64,000 nt of DNA from Polycladomyces abyssicola. GTDB taxonomy: Bacteria > Bacillota > Bacilli > Thermoactinomycetales > JIR-001. The DNA lies in the NCBI RefSeq assembly GCF_018326425.1, contig NZ_AP024601.1, forward strand, positions 2,406,001 to 2,470,000, given 5' to 3'. A model generated the notes under the pieces. The model saw nothing but the letters and a program-made list of their open reading frames with translations. It was not told where the DNA came from and did not search any database. Position numbers and translations under genes: made by a program. Positions 34,828 through 43,084 of this stretch are shown here, piece after piece; position 1 is the first letter of the stretch; each line of letters starts with the position of its first letter.

Positions 34828-34883
34828 AGGCAAAAGGGGTTCCATGCACATTCCATCAAAAGGGAAGGATCAAACTCTTAATT

Positions 34884-34902
34884 GATATTGATTCTCAATA
34901 TC
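34884..34902. promoter_or_regulatory. Fur box
   Basis: GATATTGATTCTCAATATC is a perfect 8-3-8 palindrome and matches the 19-bp Fur consensus GATAATGATAATCATTATC at 15 positions. It overlaps the predicted start of transcription of the minus-strand promoter at 34909-34937. Confidence 0.7.
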
Positions 34903-34908
34903 GGTTAT

Positions 34909-34937
34909 AGGATACCTGAATTTGTCGGATCGGTCAA
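34909..34937 (-). promoter_or_regulatory. Promoter of the sRNA candidate
   Basis: TTGACC (complement of 34932-34937), 17 bp, TATCCT (complement of 34909-34914). Confidence 0.6.
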
Positions 34938-34965
34938 TACCCCCACTCACAAAGAAAAAGACCAG

Positions 34966-35130
34966 GAGATTCCTGGCCACATGAAAGAGGGTCAAGATTA
35001 GGAGTTAAGAAGCGTGGTAGCTTAAAGCTACGGGCTGTTGCCAGCCTGATCCCATGCGTGGGTGTCATGGGATCGTTGCACCGATGACCGGCACGATTGA
35101 GCAAGGAAGATGAACATCGTTCACCTTCGT
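34966..35130 (-). ncRNA. Candidate structured RNA with own promoter and terminator
   Basis: On the minus strand TCGACA-N17-TACAAT (complement of 35136-35164, with a TGG extension) starts an RNA of about 165 nt. It folds into successive perfect stems: TGAAC/GTTCA, GATCCCATG/CATGGGATC, GGCTG-GCAA-CAGCC (a GNRA-type loop) and GTAGCT/AGCTAC. A terminator CCAGGA/TCCTGG with TCTTTTTC ends it near 34966. No good protein frame fits the stems. I do not recognise it as a known riboswitch, 6S, SRP or tmRNA. Confidence 0.55.
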
Positions 35131-35135
35131 TGGAC

Positions 35136-35164
35136 ATTGTACCATTATTCCCGAATTTTGTCGA
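35136..35164 (-). promoter_or_regulatory. Promoter of the structured RNA
   Basis: TCGACA (complement of 35159-35164), 17 bp, TACAAT (complement of 35136-35141) preceded by TGG. Confidence 0.6.
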
Positions 35165-35202
35165 TATTTGCTTGAATTTTTCTTGATGAAAAGGATATTC
35201 GT

Positions 35203-35990
35203 CTAAGAGCGAAGCCTTTTACGAAAGAACGGGAACACCGGGAACAAAAATGCACGTTTCTTTTCCTGCGAACGTTTCACAACGCGAAACAGGGAACGGA
35301 TCTCTTTGTTTCTCGGGTCGGCTTCGACTGCCAACCGAAGGTGTTCTACGGCTTGATGAAATTCCCCCACTTGCATCAACACTTTGGCACAACGCTGGTG
35401 CAAAAGCGTGTCCCCTTCGTGATACCAGTTGGCAATTTCCAAATGCAACAATGCCTGCCGCCGCCGACCTGTCCCGGCATACACCTCCGCCAACAGGGCG
35501 TGTCCCAGGCCGTCTCGCGGATTCAACTCCAAACCGCGTAACAAATGCGATTCGGCAGCTTGCATCGTACCTTCCGTTGCGAGCAGATACCGGGCGTACT
35601 CGCGGTAAGCGGGGCTGAAATCGGGATGTTCCCGCAGGAGTTTGCGGTACATCTCTCCGGCTTCTTCCATTTTCTCCAACCGTTCAAAAATCATGGCGAG
35701 AAGCAAATGTGCTTCGGCTGATTGCGGCATCTGTTGAAGCGCTTTTTCCACCGTCTCTTTCGCCGCTTCATAGTGGCGCTTCCGATATTCCAACCAAGCC
35801 AATTCCAGATAGTGAGAGGCTTGCGGATCCGATGCGATGCGACGCAACAAACGCGCGCGGGAACGACGGTAATCAAGGGAACTCAAGAGCTTGTCCGAAG
35901 GCTGAAAAGACCAATCGGACCCCAGAGCCAGAGCTTGTCCGAAGGCTGAAAAGACCAATCGGACCCCAGAGCCGTGCCGGAGCCTGCCAT
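35203..35990 (-). pseudogene. TPR-repeat protein disrupted by a 44-bp tandem duplication
   Basis: The ATG at 35990 has an excellent GAGGAGG site but reads only 35 codons (MAGSGTALGSDWSFQPSDKL...) before a stop, because a 44-bp unit is present twice. Removing one copy leaves 744 nt, exactly 248 codons, and joins SDWSFQPSDKL to LSSLDYRRSRARLLRR. The downstream part has about four tetratricopeptide repeats (HYLELAWLEYRKRHYEAAKE, AEAHLLLAMIFERLEKMEEA, GHALLAEVYAGTGRRRQALL, AKVLMQVGEFHQAVEHLRLA) and a basic tail. TPRs mediate protein contacts; the partner is unknown. The promoter GTGACA-N17-TACAAT lies about 90 bp upstream of the ATG. Confidence 0.75.
35886..35973. repeat. Perfect 44-bp direct tandem duplication
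   Basis: Copies at 35886-35929 and 35930-35973 are identical over 44 bp. Each unit contains a short inverted pair TCCGA/TCGGA. The unit length is not a multiple of three, so copy number switches the frame of the TPR gene. Confidence 0.95.
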
Positions 35991-36130
35991 CAAAGATTCC
36001 TCCTCTTCCCTTTTTCTGCTCGATCCGAAGTATTTCACACCTATACCGATCACAACCGTGCCACGGAAATAACGCTTTGATTGTATCGTATTCGACAAAT
36101 CTTGTCACGGTTTTTCGACAAATTTTTCAC

Positions 36131-36159
36131 GAAAAAAAGCGGGATTTTTCTCTCCCGCT
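36131..36159. terminator. Terminator downstream of ypuI
   Basis: AGCGGGA (36138-36144) pairs with TCCCGCT (36153-36159), with a T-run on either strand. Confidence 0.8.
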
Positions 36160-36177
36160 CATTTTTTCCCATATGAT

Positions 36178-36702
36178 TTACGTTGCGGATGATACGTTGG
36201 TGATGTGCTTCTGCATCCGCACCCGCGTGATGTAGTCCGTCTCGTAATATTCCAGTTCATCACGAAGCTGCTCAAAGATTTTGGATAGTGTCAGCACGAG
36301 CTGCCTAAGCGACTCCGCCGGTTTCCTGCGAAACGAAATCGCGTCCATGCTGGTGTAGCAGTACCGTCCGTCCTCTTCGTACACCTCGTTCCGGGGATAG
36401 TAGAAATTGTACACACATGTGTGCACAATTTCGCTGAGGACTTTTTCCGCGAAATCCTGATTAAACTTGGCACGACGGAGAACGAGGCTGACCTTCTCAT
36501 AACCGATTTCGCAGGCTACGCTCAGGTGCCGGAGATCACTCAGAAATTCCCGGTAATATTCCTCCATCCCCTCTCGGTCATCGGTCTCTTCCAATAGCTG
36601 CGGAACACTGGTGTAGTTCAGAAAGGACTCCAACATCGTCTTGGCTTCTTTCAGTTTTTCGCGAGTCAACACACACAACTCTTTGGTCTGCTCGGCAGGC
36701 AT
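36178..36702 (-). CDS. ypuI: YpuI-like DUF3907 protein
   Basis: 174 residues. The C-terminal half, AEKVLSEIVHTCVYNFYYPR through YTSMDAISFRRK to LRDELEYYETDY, matches the YpuI/DUF3907 pattern, including the strongly conserved ELEYYETDY end. It is an uncharacterised, cytosolic, mostly helical protein of Bacillales. The ATG at 36702 is best supported by homology; AAGGGGG lies 12-13 nt upstream, a little far. A TGT-TATACT extended -10 lies near 36760. It is divergent from the MFS gene. Confidence 0.82.
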   Translation of the reverse strand: MPAEQTKELCVLTREKLKEAKTMLESFLNYTSVPQLLEETDDREGMEEYYREFLSDLRHLSVACEIGYEKVSLVLRRAKFNQDFAEKVLSEIVHTCVYNFYYPRNEVYEEDGRYCYTSMDAISFRRKPAESLRQLVLTLSKIFEQLRDELEYYETDYITRVRMQKHITNVSSAT

Positions 36703-36956
36703 GCTGTTGCGAGTACCCCCTTGAAGAATCATCCATATCGTTGGCTTCACGTTAAGTATAACATGTTTGGGGTGACAACAGACAGCGGAATCCATCACCA
36801 GAAGGTTCATCCCCAACCATGGCACCAGCGCGCAAGCCAGAGTCAGGACTGATCTGAAATGTTATTTTTAAAATATTGCTAATATAATGCTCCAAAATTG
36901 ATACAATGGGATAGGAAAACAGGGTGATCTCATTTTTGATGATAAAGGAGCTTACG

Positions 36957-38212
36957 ATGAAAGTCCATCTGTTCTTGCCACTAAAAGTCCGTCCGTTTCG
37001 TCTGTTGATCACCGGTCAAATTTTTTCCGATTTGGGCAATTGGCTGGATTTCATCGCATTAAACGCCATTTTGGTGTTTCAGTGGAAAATGGGTCCGGGT
37101 GAAATGGGGATATTTCTCGTCGTCTTCGGGTTGCCGTGGATCGTGTGCGGTCCGCTCCTGGCGGTTTGGAGTGATCGCTATCCGCGCAAGACGATCATGA
37201 TCGGCTGTGACATCGCCCGGGTGTTGCTCGTATTGGGACTGTATTGGGTGGACAACTTCTACTTGCTCCTGTTGCTTGTCTTTTTGAAGGGTACATGCGG
37301 CGCGATGTTCGATCCCGTACGGCAAGGGATGATCCGCAGCACCGTTCCGGCAGATCTGCTGAAACAAGCCAACGCACTCAGTCAGACGGTGCTGACCGCC
37401 ACCAAAGTGCTCGGCCCCTCACTGGGAGCGGCACTTTTGACGGTGACATCCCCACAAACGGCCTTTTTGGTGGAAGCGGTCGGTTTCGTATTATCCGCTT
37501 GTTCCTTGATATTTTTACCGAAAACAAGATCGGTACTATCAGAAGGAAAACACAACCCTTTTGGTTGGAATTTCGAGAGGGAGTCGGTCACATCGGAGCA
37601 CGGCCTGTTCTCCTGTTCGGGCTGATTTGTTCCTCCATCGCCATGTGGATGATCTTTTTGATCGAGGGCTTGGGTTCCGTTTGGACCCGCTTGATGGGAA
37701 TGCCTTCCACCGCCTACGGTACGCTGGTGGCCGTGGTCGGTTGCGGCAACGTGATCGGTTCGATCGTGGTGGGAGCATGGCGAAAAGCCCCGCACCCGTT
37801 GGGATTGATCCTGGGTTCCCATGTGGTGTTCGGGCTGTTGACAATGATCAACGGACTGGGAAGTTTGGGATGGATGCCGCGGGATTTGGTTCTGTATGCC
37901 TGTGTGTGGGGCATCGTCGGTTTTGCTAACCCATTTTCCACGGTTTCCTTCAGTACCCTGTTGCAGACCGAAACCCCGGAACACTTGATGGGACGGGTGA
38001 GCAGTGTTGTCACCGCCGTACAAAACGCCGCCATCCTGATCGCCCCGATGGTCGGCGCTTGGCTGGCCGAGTGGATCGGAGTGAGCCAGGTGTTTATCGT
38101 CTCCGGTGCCGGATTGATCCTTTACGCTATGATCATGAGCATCCGCCTGCCCCGGTTGTTGCGCTCGGCGAAGTCGGTTCCCGCCGATCGGCAGCATTCG
38201 TTTCCGTTTTGA
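36957..38212 (+). pseudogene. MFS transporter gene with a frameshift
   Basis: The ATG at 36957 (AAAGGAGC upstream) opens a 12-helix MFS protein (PFRLLITGQIFSDLGNWLDF, GPLLAVWSDRYPRKTIMIG, LVFLKGTCGAMFDPVRQGMI). After GKHNPF, near 37550, the frame runs out of homology and stops at 37625. The next frame continues WLEFREGVGHIGARPVLLFG through the remaining helices to 38212. Adding one base near 37540-37560, in an A/C/T-run area, would give one protein of about 418 residues, like EntS or macrolide-type exporters. It may be a real lesion or a sequencing error. Confidence 0.8.
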
Positions 38213-38306
38213 TGACCTCTTACATTTAAAACATTTTTCGTAGTGATTTTCATTTCACCGTGTTGTACCATGAAACTTGTCAACTCAACCCATCCGAGGT
38301 GATCAT

Positions 38307-39674
38307 GTGAAGAAGTGGTTGTCCCTTGTCATTATTTTTTCCATTTTGTTGCTTTCGGGATGCTCTTTGTTGATACAAGCGGCACAGACAACCAAACCTG
38401 AACAGACAAAACCTCAATCCAAAAAAACAGAACCGCTGAAACCTTGGCAAAAAATCAAGCCCGAAGATTTCCGCGCAGCCACAACGCCGGAAGGAATGGT
38501 CAAGGAAGGGCCGGGCAAATATGCGGGTTACGACTATGACGCGGCGGCCCTGCAAAGTGAATTGGCCAAATTGCCGAACGGCCTTTCCACCGATCAATTG
38601 TACAACCAGCTGATCTATTATTTGGCTGAGAATTACAAACCGATCGTGGACAAGCTGGACCACTTCGACACTTCCTTCGAAATCCGCAACAAAACACCGG
38701 ATGACTTGCGCGTTCACGCCCCGGACGCCAAAAAGCTGAATGTCGCCATCCTACTGGACGCGAGCGGCAGCATGGCCGGGAAAATCGACGGGAAAACCAA
38801 AATGGAACAGGCCAAAGAGGCGATCGGGCGGTTTGCCTCCCAACTTCCGGACGGGACCACCGTTTCCCTGCGGGTCTATGGCCACAAAGGGACCAACCAA
38901 GCCAAGGACAAAGCGATGTCCTGCAAGAGCAGCGAAGTGGTGTATCCCTCCGGTGCCTATGATGCCACCCGATTCCAACAAGCGCTGGGACGTTTCCGTC
39001 CGGCGGGATGGACACCGCTCGCCAAGGCCATCCGTGATGCCCAATCGGACTTGGTCGCAAACAACGGCCCCAACACGGAGAATATCGTCTACATCGTCAG
39101 CGACGGCATCGAAACCTGTGGCGGCGATCCGGTGGCTGCGGCACAGTCTTTGCATCAATCCAACATCCATGCAGTGGTCAACATTATCGGATTTGATGTG
39201 GACAATGCCGGGCAAAAAGCGTTGCAGGCGGTGGCCGACGCCGGTGGCGGGGAATTTTCGACAGCCCAGGATCAACAGGAGCTGGAGATGTATCTGGAAC
39301 AGCAATACACCCAAATGTGGTTGGCCTGGACCAACTGGGGCAACACCAACTGGATTGATGTCAACAATCAATACAATGCCAAATGGCAACGGCTGCAGTT
39401 GATTGCCGGTTTTTCCGGCAGTCAGTTCGCCAACAAACTGCAGACAGAGCGACAGCATCTTGAAAGCGCACTGTCATTTCTGGATCGCAAAAACAAACTG
39501 CAGGACGGTCAGTATTCCGACCTGAGCAGCAAAATCAGCGATCGATACAATGCGTTGGAAGCCTACCGACAACAGCGGTATGATGAGCTGGACCAAATCT
39601 TGACCGAGAAAAGAGACAAGCTGCAGGCATTTATCGAACAGAAACAGCAGGAGATGCAAAAGAAATACGAATGA
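38307..39674 (+). CDS. VWA-domain lipoprotein
   Basis: 455 residues. The GTG at 38307 follows GAGGTG; WLSLVIIFSILLLSGC is a lipoprotein signal with Cys anchor. A Lys/Pro-rich linker precedes the von Willebrand A domain (about residues 145-330) with the MIDAS motif LLDASGSMAG, later GGWTPL-type Thr and SDGIETCGG Asp. The C-terminal third is a Gln/Lys-rich coiled coil (RQQRYDELDQILTEKRDKL). It resembles YwmC/YwmD-type exported VWA proteins of Bacillus. It is probably metal-dependent in adhesion or assembly at the membrane surface; the partner is unknown. Confidence 0.85.
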   Translation: MKKWLSLVIIFSILLLSGCSLLIQAAQTTKPEQTKPQSKKTEPLKPWQKIKPEDFRAATTPEGMVKEGPGKYAGYDYDAAALQSELAKLPNGLSTDQLYNQLIYYLAENYKPIVDKLDHFDTSFEIRNKTPDDLRVHAPDAKKLNVAILLDASGSMAGKIDGKTKMEQAKEAIGRFASQLPDGTTVSLRVYGHKGTNQAKDKAMSCKSSEVVYPSGAYDATRFQQALGRFRPAGWTPLAKAIRDAQSDLVANNGPNTENIVYIVSDGIETCGGDPVAAAQSLHQSNIHAVVNIIGFDVDNAGQKALQAVADAGGGEFSTAQDQQELEMYLEQQYTQMWLAWTNWGNTNWIDVNNQYNAKWQRLQLIAGFSGSQFANKLQTERQHLESALSFLDRKNKLQDGQYSDLSSKISDRYNALEAYRQQRYDELDQILTEKRDKLQAFIEQKQQEMQKKYE

Positions 39675-39684
39675 ACACAACAAC

Positions 39685-39708
39685 GCGCCCCTTAGTGATA
39701 AGGGGCGC
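39685..39708. terminator. Hairpin between VWA gene and small minus-strand gene
   Basis: GCGCCCCTTA, loop GTGA, TAAGGGGCGC: a perfect 10-bp stem. It overlaps the last codons of the minus-strand gene. The T-run is weak on both sides. Confidence 0.6.
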
Positions 39709-39868
39709 TATGGTGATACTCGATCGTGCGAGCGATGATTTCATTCAGGTCCTCCGGGCCGATGGAAGACACGTCTCCCCGGATAACGATGTGGGAGTTC
39801 AGCTCCTCTTCCTTCAACAGATCGTACAGATCGGGTGAAACAGTCAGTACCAGCGTGGACAACTTCAT
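39692..39868 (-). CDS. Small hypothetical protein
   Basis: 58 residues: MKLSTLVLTVSPDLYDLLKE, then VIRGDVSSIGPEDLNEII. Not recognised. The ATG at 39868 has AGGTGG 5 nt upstream. It has a plausible alpha/beta pattern, and its 3' end forms half of the hairpin at 39685-39708, which is unusual for a coding region. Tentative. Confidence 0.45.
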   Translation of the reverse strand: MKLSTLVLTVSPDLYDLLKEEELNSHIVIRGDVSSIGPEDLNEIIARTIEYHHSAPYH

Positions 39869-40036
39869 TGTTTCCACCTGAATCACCTCTTCGGTGTTCG
39901 TTGATGTGCTGACTGTTAACCATTCCTTAACTTTATTATGAAGCGGGCCACGACGTGTTGCAACCATAGGTCACCCAATTTGATCAGGGAAAAATCAAGG
40001 AGCTTGTGATTGGGATCTGAGTGTGCCTCCTGTGCG

Positions 40037-40453
40037 TCAACGCACCAACAAGGCATGATCCACCTTGATGCAACGGTCCATCACGACGGTCATGCCGTGT
40101 TTTTTGGCATAATCGGCCGCTTCCTCATTCACAACTCCCTGTTGCAACCACAGCACTTTAGCCCCCGCTTTCACCGCTTCCTCGGCAACCGGCATCACAT
40201 GCTCACTGCGGCGGAACACATCGACGATATCGATCGGTTCGTTGATCTCCAACAGCGAAGCATACGGCTTTTCTCCCAACACCGGACCGGACAGATTGGG
40301 ATTGACGGGAAAAATCCGATAACCGGCATCCTGCATGGCTTTGGCGATCATATAGCTGGTTCGCTCCGGGTTGTCGGACAATCCGACGACGGCGATGTTT
40401 CGGGCCGATGACAAAATTTCGCGCCGCTCGGCATCACTCGGGTTTTGATGCAT
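40037..40453 (-). CDS. CoA-binding domain protein (YccU-like)
   Basis: 138 residues of the CoA-binding Rossmann fold. ARNIAVVGLSDNPERTSYMI is the nucleotide loop, YRIFPVNPN and LGEKPYASL follow, and the family end is VLWLQQGVVNEEAADYAKKHG with VVMDRCI. These single-domain proteins bind CoA but have no known reaction. GGAGCGGTT precedes the start; GTG or ATG are adjacent codons and ATG at 40453 is given. Isolated, with empty DNA of about 390 bp upstream. Confidence 0.87.
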   Translation of the reverse strand: MHQNPSDAERREILSSARNIAVVGLSDNPERTSYMIAKAMQDAGYRIFPVNPNLSGPVLGEKPYASLLEINEPIDIVDVFRRSEHVMPVAEEAVKAGAKVLWLQQGVVNEEAADYAKKHGMTVVMDRCIKVDHALLVR

Positions 40454-40842
40454 CACAACCGCTCCTTTACAAAGGTCTTGTCTGGTAAATCAAACGATTT
40501 GATCTGGATTCACCACTTACTATACCGCAGGAGCAGGCAAAAAACACCCGCTTCACTTTCGGACACCCCAATGCCTCCATCTGTATCAATTTCTGGATGG
40601 AATATTTTTCTGTATTTTCAACAGAGAAAATCCCAGGAATAATAGAAGTAAGGACAATGATTCCGCTTCCATTGTCCCCTTCACCTCCCCGCTCGAGGAG
40701 CTGTGGATTGATCGTTGTATTCATCACCGAACGAGATGTGCCCATCCCTTGTGCGGTGTGAAGCGATCGATCCCACAGCCCTCCTTTTTACCGCTCCCAT
40801 GATGACTCTTGCACCACAACCCAGATGATTTCCGCTCATCTA
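40454..40842. other. Intergenic stretch with one hairpin
   Basis: No supportable gene. GGACAATG (40652-40659) pairs with CATTGTCC (40670-40677), followed on the minus strand by a T-rich run, so it could be a terminator for the gene at 40843. Confidence 0.4.
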
Positions 40843-42003
40843 TCATTCCTCCAGCTTCGGCCACGGTGGCTGGGGCATGTTTCGTTCCCGGATCCGGTGG
40901 ATTTCCGGTGCAAGGTCATAGTCAACCCGATATTGCTCAAAGCTCCATATACCGTCCTGCCACTCGGCGACCGTGTAACAGGCGATCGGCCGTCCGTCCC
41001 CGGGGATGGAAACAGAAGAAACGTTCAACACGATCCGATCTCCCAACAACGTTACGGAAGGCTGATGCCAATGACCGGCAGCGATGACGCGTGCTTCCGT
41101 TTCACCGTAATATTTTTCACCTTCCGTTCTCAACAGATCCGGCCGGGGTAACGGTCGGTGCGTGGATACCGGGGAAGCGTGGCATACCAACAAGGCTTGA
41201 CCGGGAGCGGGATCAAATGTCAGCGTCACCGGCAACGAGCGGAGGAAGTCCAGCCGTTCTTCACCCAACCGTCTTCGATTCCACTCCAGATGGGCACGAA
41301 ACCGTTCCATCCGTACCGGATCGGAAGCGGCTTCCGTTTCGATCGGCAGTTGTCCTGTCACCATATCATCGCAATTGCCGCGCACCATCGCGACGCCTTC
41401 CGCCCGTAAGAGATCCACTACTTCCTCCGGGGAAGGACCCAGAAAGACGATATCTCCCGCACACACCACGGCATCAAACGGTCCCCGCTCACGGATTTCC
41501 CGTAACACCGCCTTCAGGGCCGTTACGTTTCCGTGAATGTCGGAAAACAGGGCGATTCGCATGTTTCTCTCCTCCTTTGCTTTCATCCGATATTTGATCT
41601 CCGTTTCCCCCACAATGTAAAACCCCAGTCGCTCGTACAAACGTCGGGCGGGGTTCATTTTGAGCACCTGCAGTGTGACAGCCGCCCCCTGCTGGTACGC
41701 TTCCTCCAGCAACTGCCGGATCAGTGTCGTGCCGATCCCGCGGTTTTGGAAGATGGGCAACAGCTCGATATGACGCAGATCCCACTCATCCTCCCGACGA
41801 TCCACAGCGAAAACACCGGCAGGATGTCCGTCCACCTCGATGATCTGATCCACTCCGGGTTGGAATTTCCGTTTCATGTCCGCCCGTTCGGCGGCATCAT
41901 CCCATCCGCGCAAACGCTCCACGTACCGACGCATGTTAGTTTTGTTCAGCGCAAACACAAATTCGAAATCTGCGTCCGTGGACGGACGCAATCGCACCTT
42001 CAT
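40843..42003 (-). CDS. GNAT acetyltransferase fused in frame to a calcineurin-like phosphoesterase
   Basis: 386 residues. Residues 1-140 are a GNAT acetyltransferase (acetyl-CoA loop LPIFQNRGIGTTLIRQLLE, MNPARRLYERLGFYIVGE). There is no stop before residue 148, where MRIALFSDIHGNVTALKAVL begins a metallophosphoesterase (VVCAGDIVFLG, MVRGNCDDM, LLVCHAS, VIAAGHWHQPS). The second part has its own AAGGAGGAG site and ATG at 41562, so it may also be made alone (about 239 residues). The first ATG (42003) overlaps the stop of the preceding gene (ATGA). The YfcE/YmdB-like phosphoesterase substrate is unknown. Confidence 0.82.
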   Translation of the reverse strand: MKVRLRPSTDADFEFVFALNKTNMRRYVERLRGWDDAAERADMKRKFQPGVDQIIEVDGHPAGVFAVDRREDEWDLRHIELLPIFQNRGIGTTLIRQLLEEAYQQGAAVTLQVLKMNPARRLYERLGFYIVGETEIKYRMKAKEERNMRIALFSDIHGNVTALKAVLREIRERGPFDAVVCAGDIVFLGPSPEEVVDLLRAEGVAMVRGNCDDMVTGQLPIETEAASDPVRMERFRAHLEWNRRRLGEERLDFLRSLPVTLTFDPAPGQALLVCHASPVSTHRPLPRPDLLRTEGEKYYGETEARVIAAGHWHQPSVTLLGDRIVLNVSSVSIPGDGRPIACYTVAEWQDGIWSFEQYRVDYDLAPEIHRIRERNMPQPPWPKLEE

Positions 42004-42738
42004 ACCAGCCATCCTCCGGCTTTGAGATAAGCCGCACTCCGTTTCACTTCCTCCATTGGGGAAACTCCTTCCCTGCACGCATCCTGTTCCACGATAAACC
42101 ATTCTGTCCCCGCTTCCGTCCCGGCCGACATCACCGCCCCCACATCGAGTAGGCCGGAACCGACGGCGGCGAAAAAGCGATCAGGTGCATCCTCCATATC
42201 TTTCAGATGTATGAACGGTACGCGACCGGCATAGCGATGGATATACTCGACTTCCGAAATTCCCGCTTTTTTCAACCAATAAACATCCAGTTCAACCTTC
42301 ACCCCTGCCTCCGACCGGTCTGCCTTGCACCCGCTGTTCCAGTTCAAAGTCGTGGTGATGATAACCAAACCGCAAACCGTGCACCCGACATACACGGGCA
42401 ATGTCAATCAGATCGCGAACCAACGCTTGCACCTCATCCATTTGGGTGAACCGCCCCGGCTCCACCCACGGGCAAATCAGCGTGTCGCATTCGATGGTCT
42501 GATGAAAGGAAATCACGTCCGGGAGAGATGTTTTCAGCTCCTGCAATCCCACATGACTGGCGATCGGATGCAATCCGGTCTCCTGCAGCAACTGCCGGAT
42601 CTCCTCTGCGCATTTTCCGTAAAATCCGGCAAATTCCACCCCGCGGTAACCCATCCGGGCAATGGTGTGCAGCACGGTCGCCATATCCTGTCCCATTTCC
42701 CGCCGCAAGGTGTACAGTTGAAGTCCGATTTGAGGCAT
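42000..42738 (-). pseudogene. Sugar phosphate isomerase/epimerase-type gene, frameshifted
   Basis: The ATG at 42738 (AGAGGGGGG upstream) reads MPQIGLQLYTLRREMGQDMA, GYRGVEFAGFYGK, YHHHDFELEQRVQGRP and then leaves the family pattern and stops near 42292. The next frame resumes AGVKVELDVYWLKKAGISEV, FIHLKDMED and runs to 42000. Compared with the family, about ten residues are missing at the junction (near 42300), so a small deletion not divisible by three is likely. The remainder matches TIM-barrel isomerases like the one at 4523. Its stop overlaps the GNAT start. Confidence 0.75.
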
Positions 42739-42781
42739 AGACGTTTCCCCCCTCTGCTTCTTGCGCAAATGTCTAAACTAA

Positions 42782-43014
42782 GGCGTATCTGGTGAATACT
42801 GTCCAATTGCTTTCCCGGTTCGCACTGCCTGCACCCTCAGGGAAGTAGGGCATGGCCGCTTAAGACCCGGAGCGCAGGCCGTGGGCAAAATTCGCTTCGC
42901 CTAGAGGAAGTTGCCAGGGATTTCATTCCTGCTTTTCCGGGTCTTCGCTCGGCAGGACTTGTAGTCGACACCTGGGAAAGCATTTGCTCCCTCACGGATG
43001 ACCAGACACGCTCC
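42782..43014. mobile_element. MITE-like element with GTGTC-type terminal inverted repeats (copy A)
   Basis: Left end GGCGTATCTGGTGAATACTG and right end (reverse) GAGCGTGTCTGGTCATCCGT share an imperfect inverted repeat GCGTRTCTGGT. About 233 bp, no coding frame. Relatives occur at 51873-51999 and 58606-58662, which share end sequences such as GGTGAATACTGTCCA. Confidence 0.5.
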
Positions 43015-43084
43015 AGGCCATGCTTGGTACATCCATCAGGCATGACACCTTCACATTTCGATCTTGTACGGAATAATCCTGTCG

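Larger units (their letters stand above)
34802..34902 (-). ncRNA. Candidate Fur-regulated small RNA (FsrA-like in logic)
   Basis: A promoter (TTGACC-N17-TATCCT, complement of 34909-34937), a Fur box on the start site and a terminator define an RNA of about 100 nt. Between them the RNA carries two C-rich single-stranded stretches, GATCCTTCCCTTTTG and GGAACCCCTTTTGCC, complementary to Shine-Dalgarno sequences. Iron-responsive sRNAs such as FsrA of B. subtilis use similar C-rich seeds to silence iron-rich enzymes. No sequence homology to FsrA is claimed; alternatives are a nagA leader with attenuation. Confidence 0.55.

Noticed and set aside
34708-34851. Upstream in-frame extension of nagA
   Set aside because: It would translate through an intrinsic terminator and the sRNA candidate, without a ribosome site; family N-termini fit the ATG at 34707.
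36957-38212. Programmed frameshift in the MFS gene
   Set aside because: No convincing slippery heptamer with a downstream stem or pseudoknot at the junction; simple indel is more likely.
38751-39458. Minus-strand frame opposite the VWA lipoprotein
   Set aside because: Antisense shadow of a gene with clear MIDAS and lipobox motifs.
40467-40745. Minus-strand 92-codon frame
   Set aside because: No ribosome site and no pattern; it crosses a hairpin.
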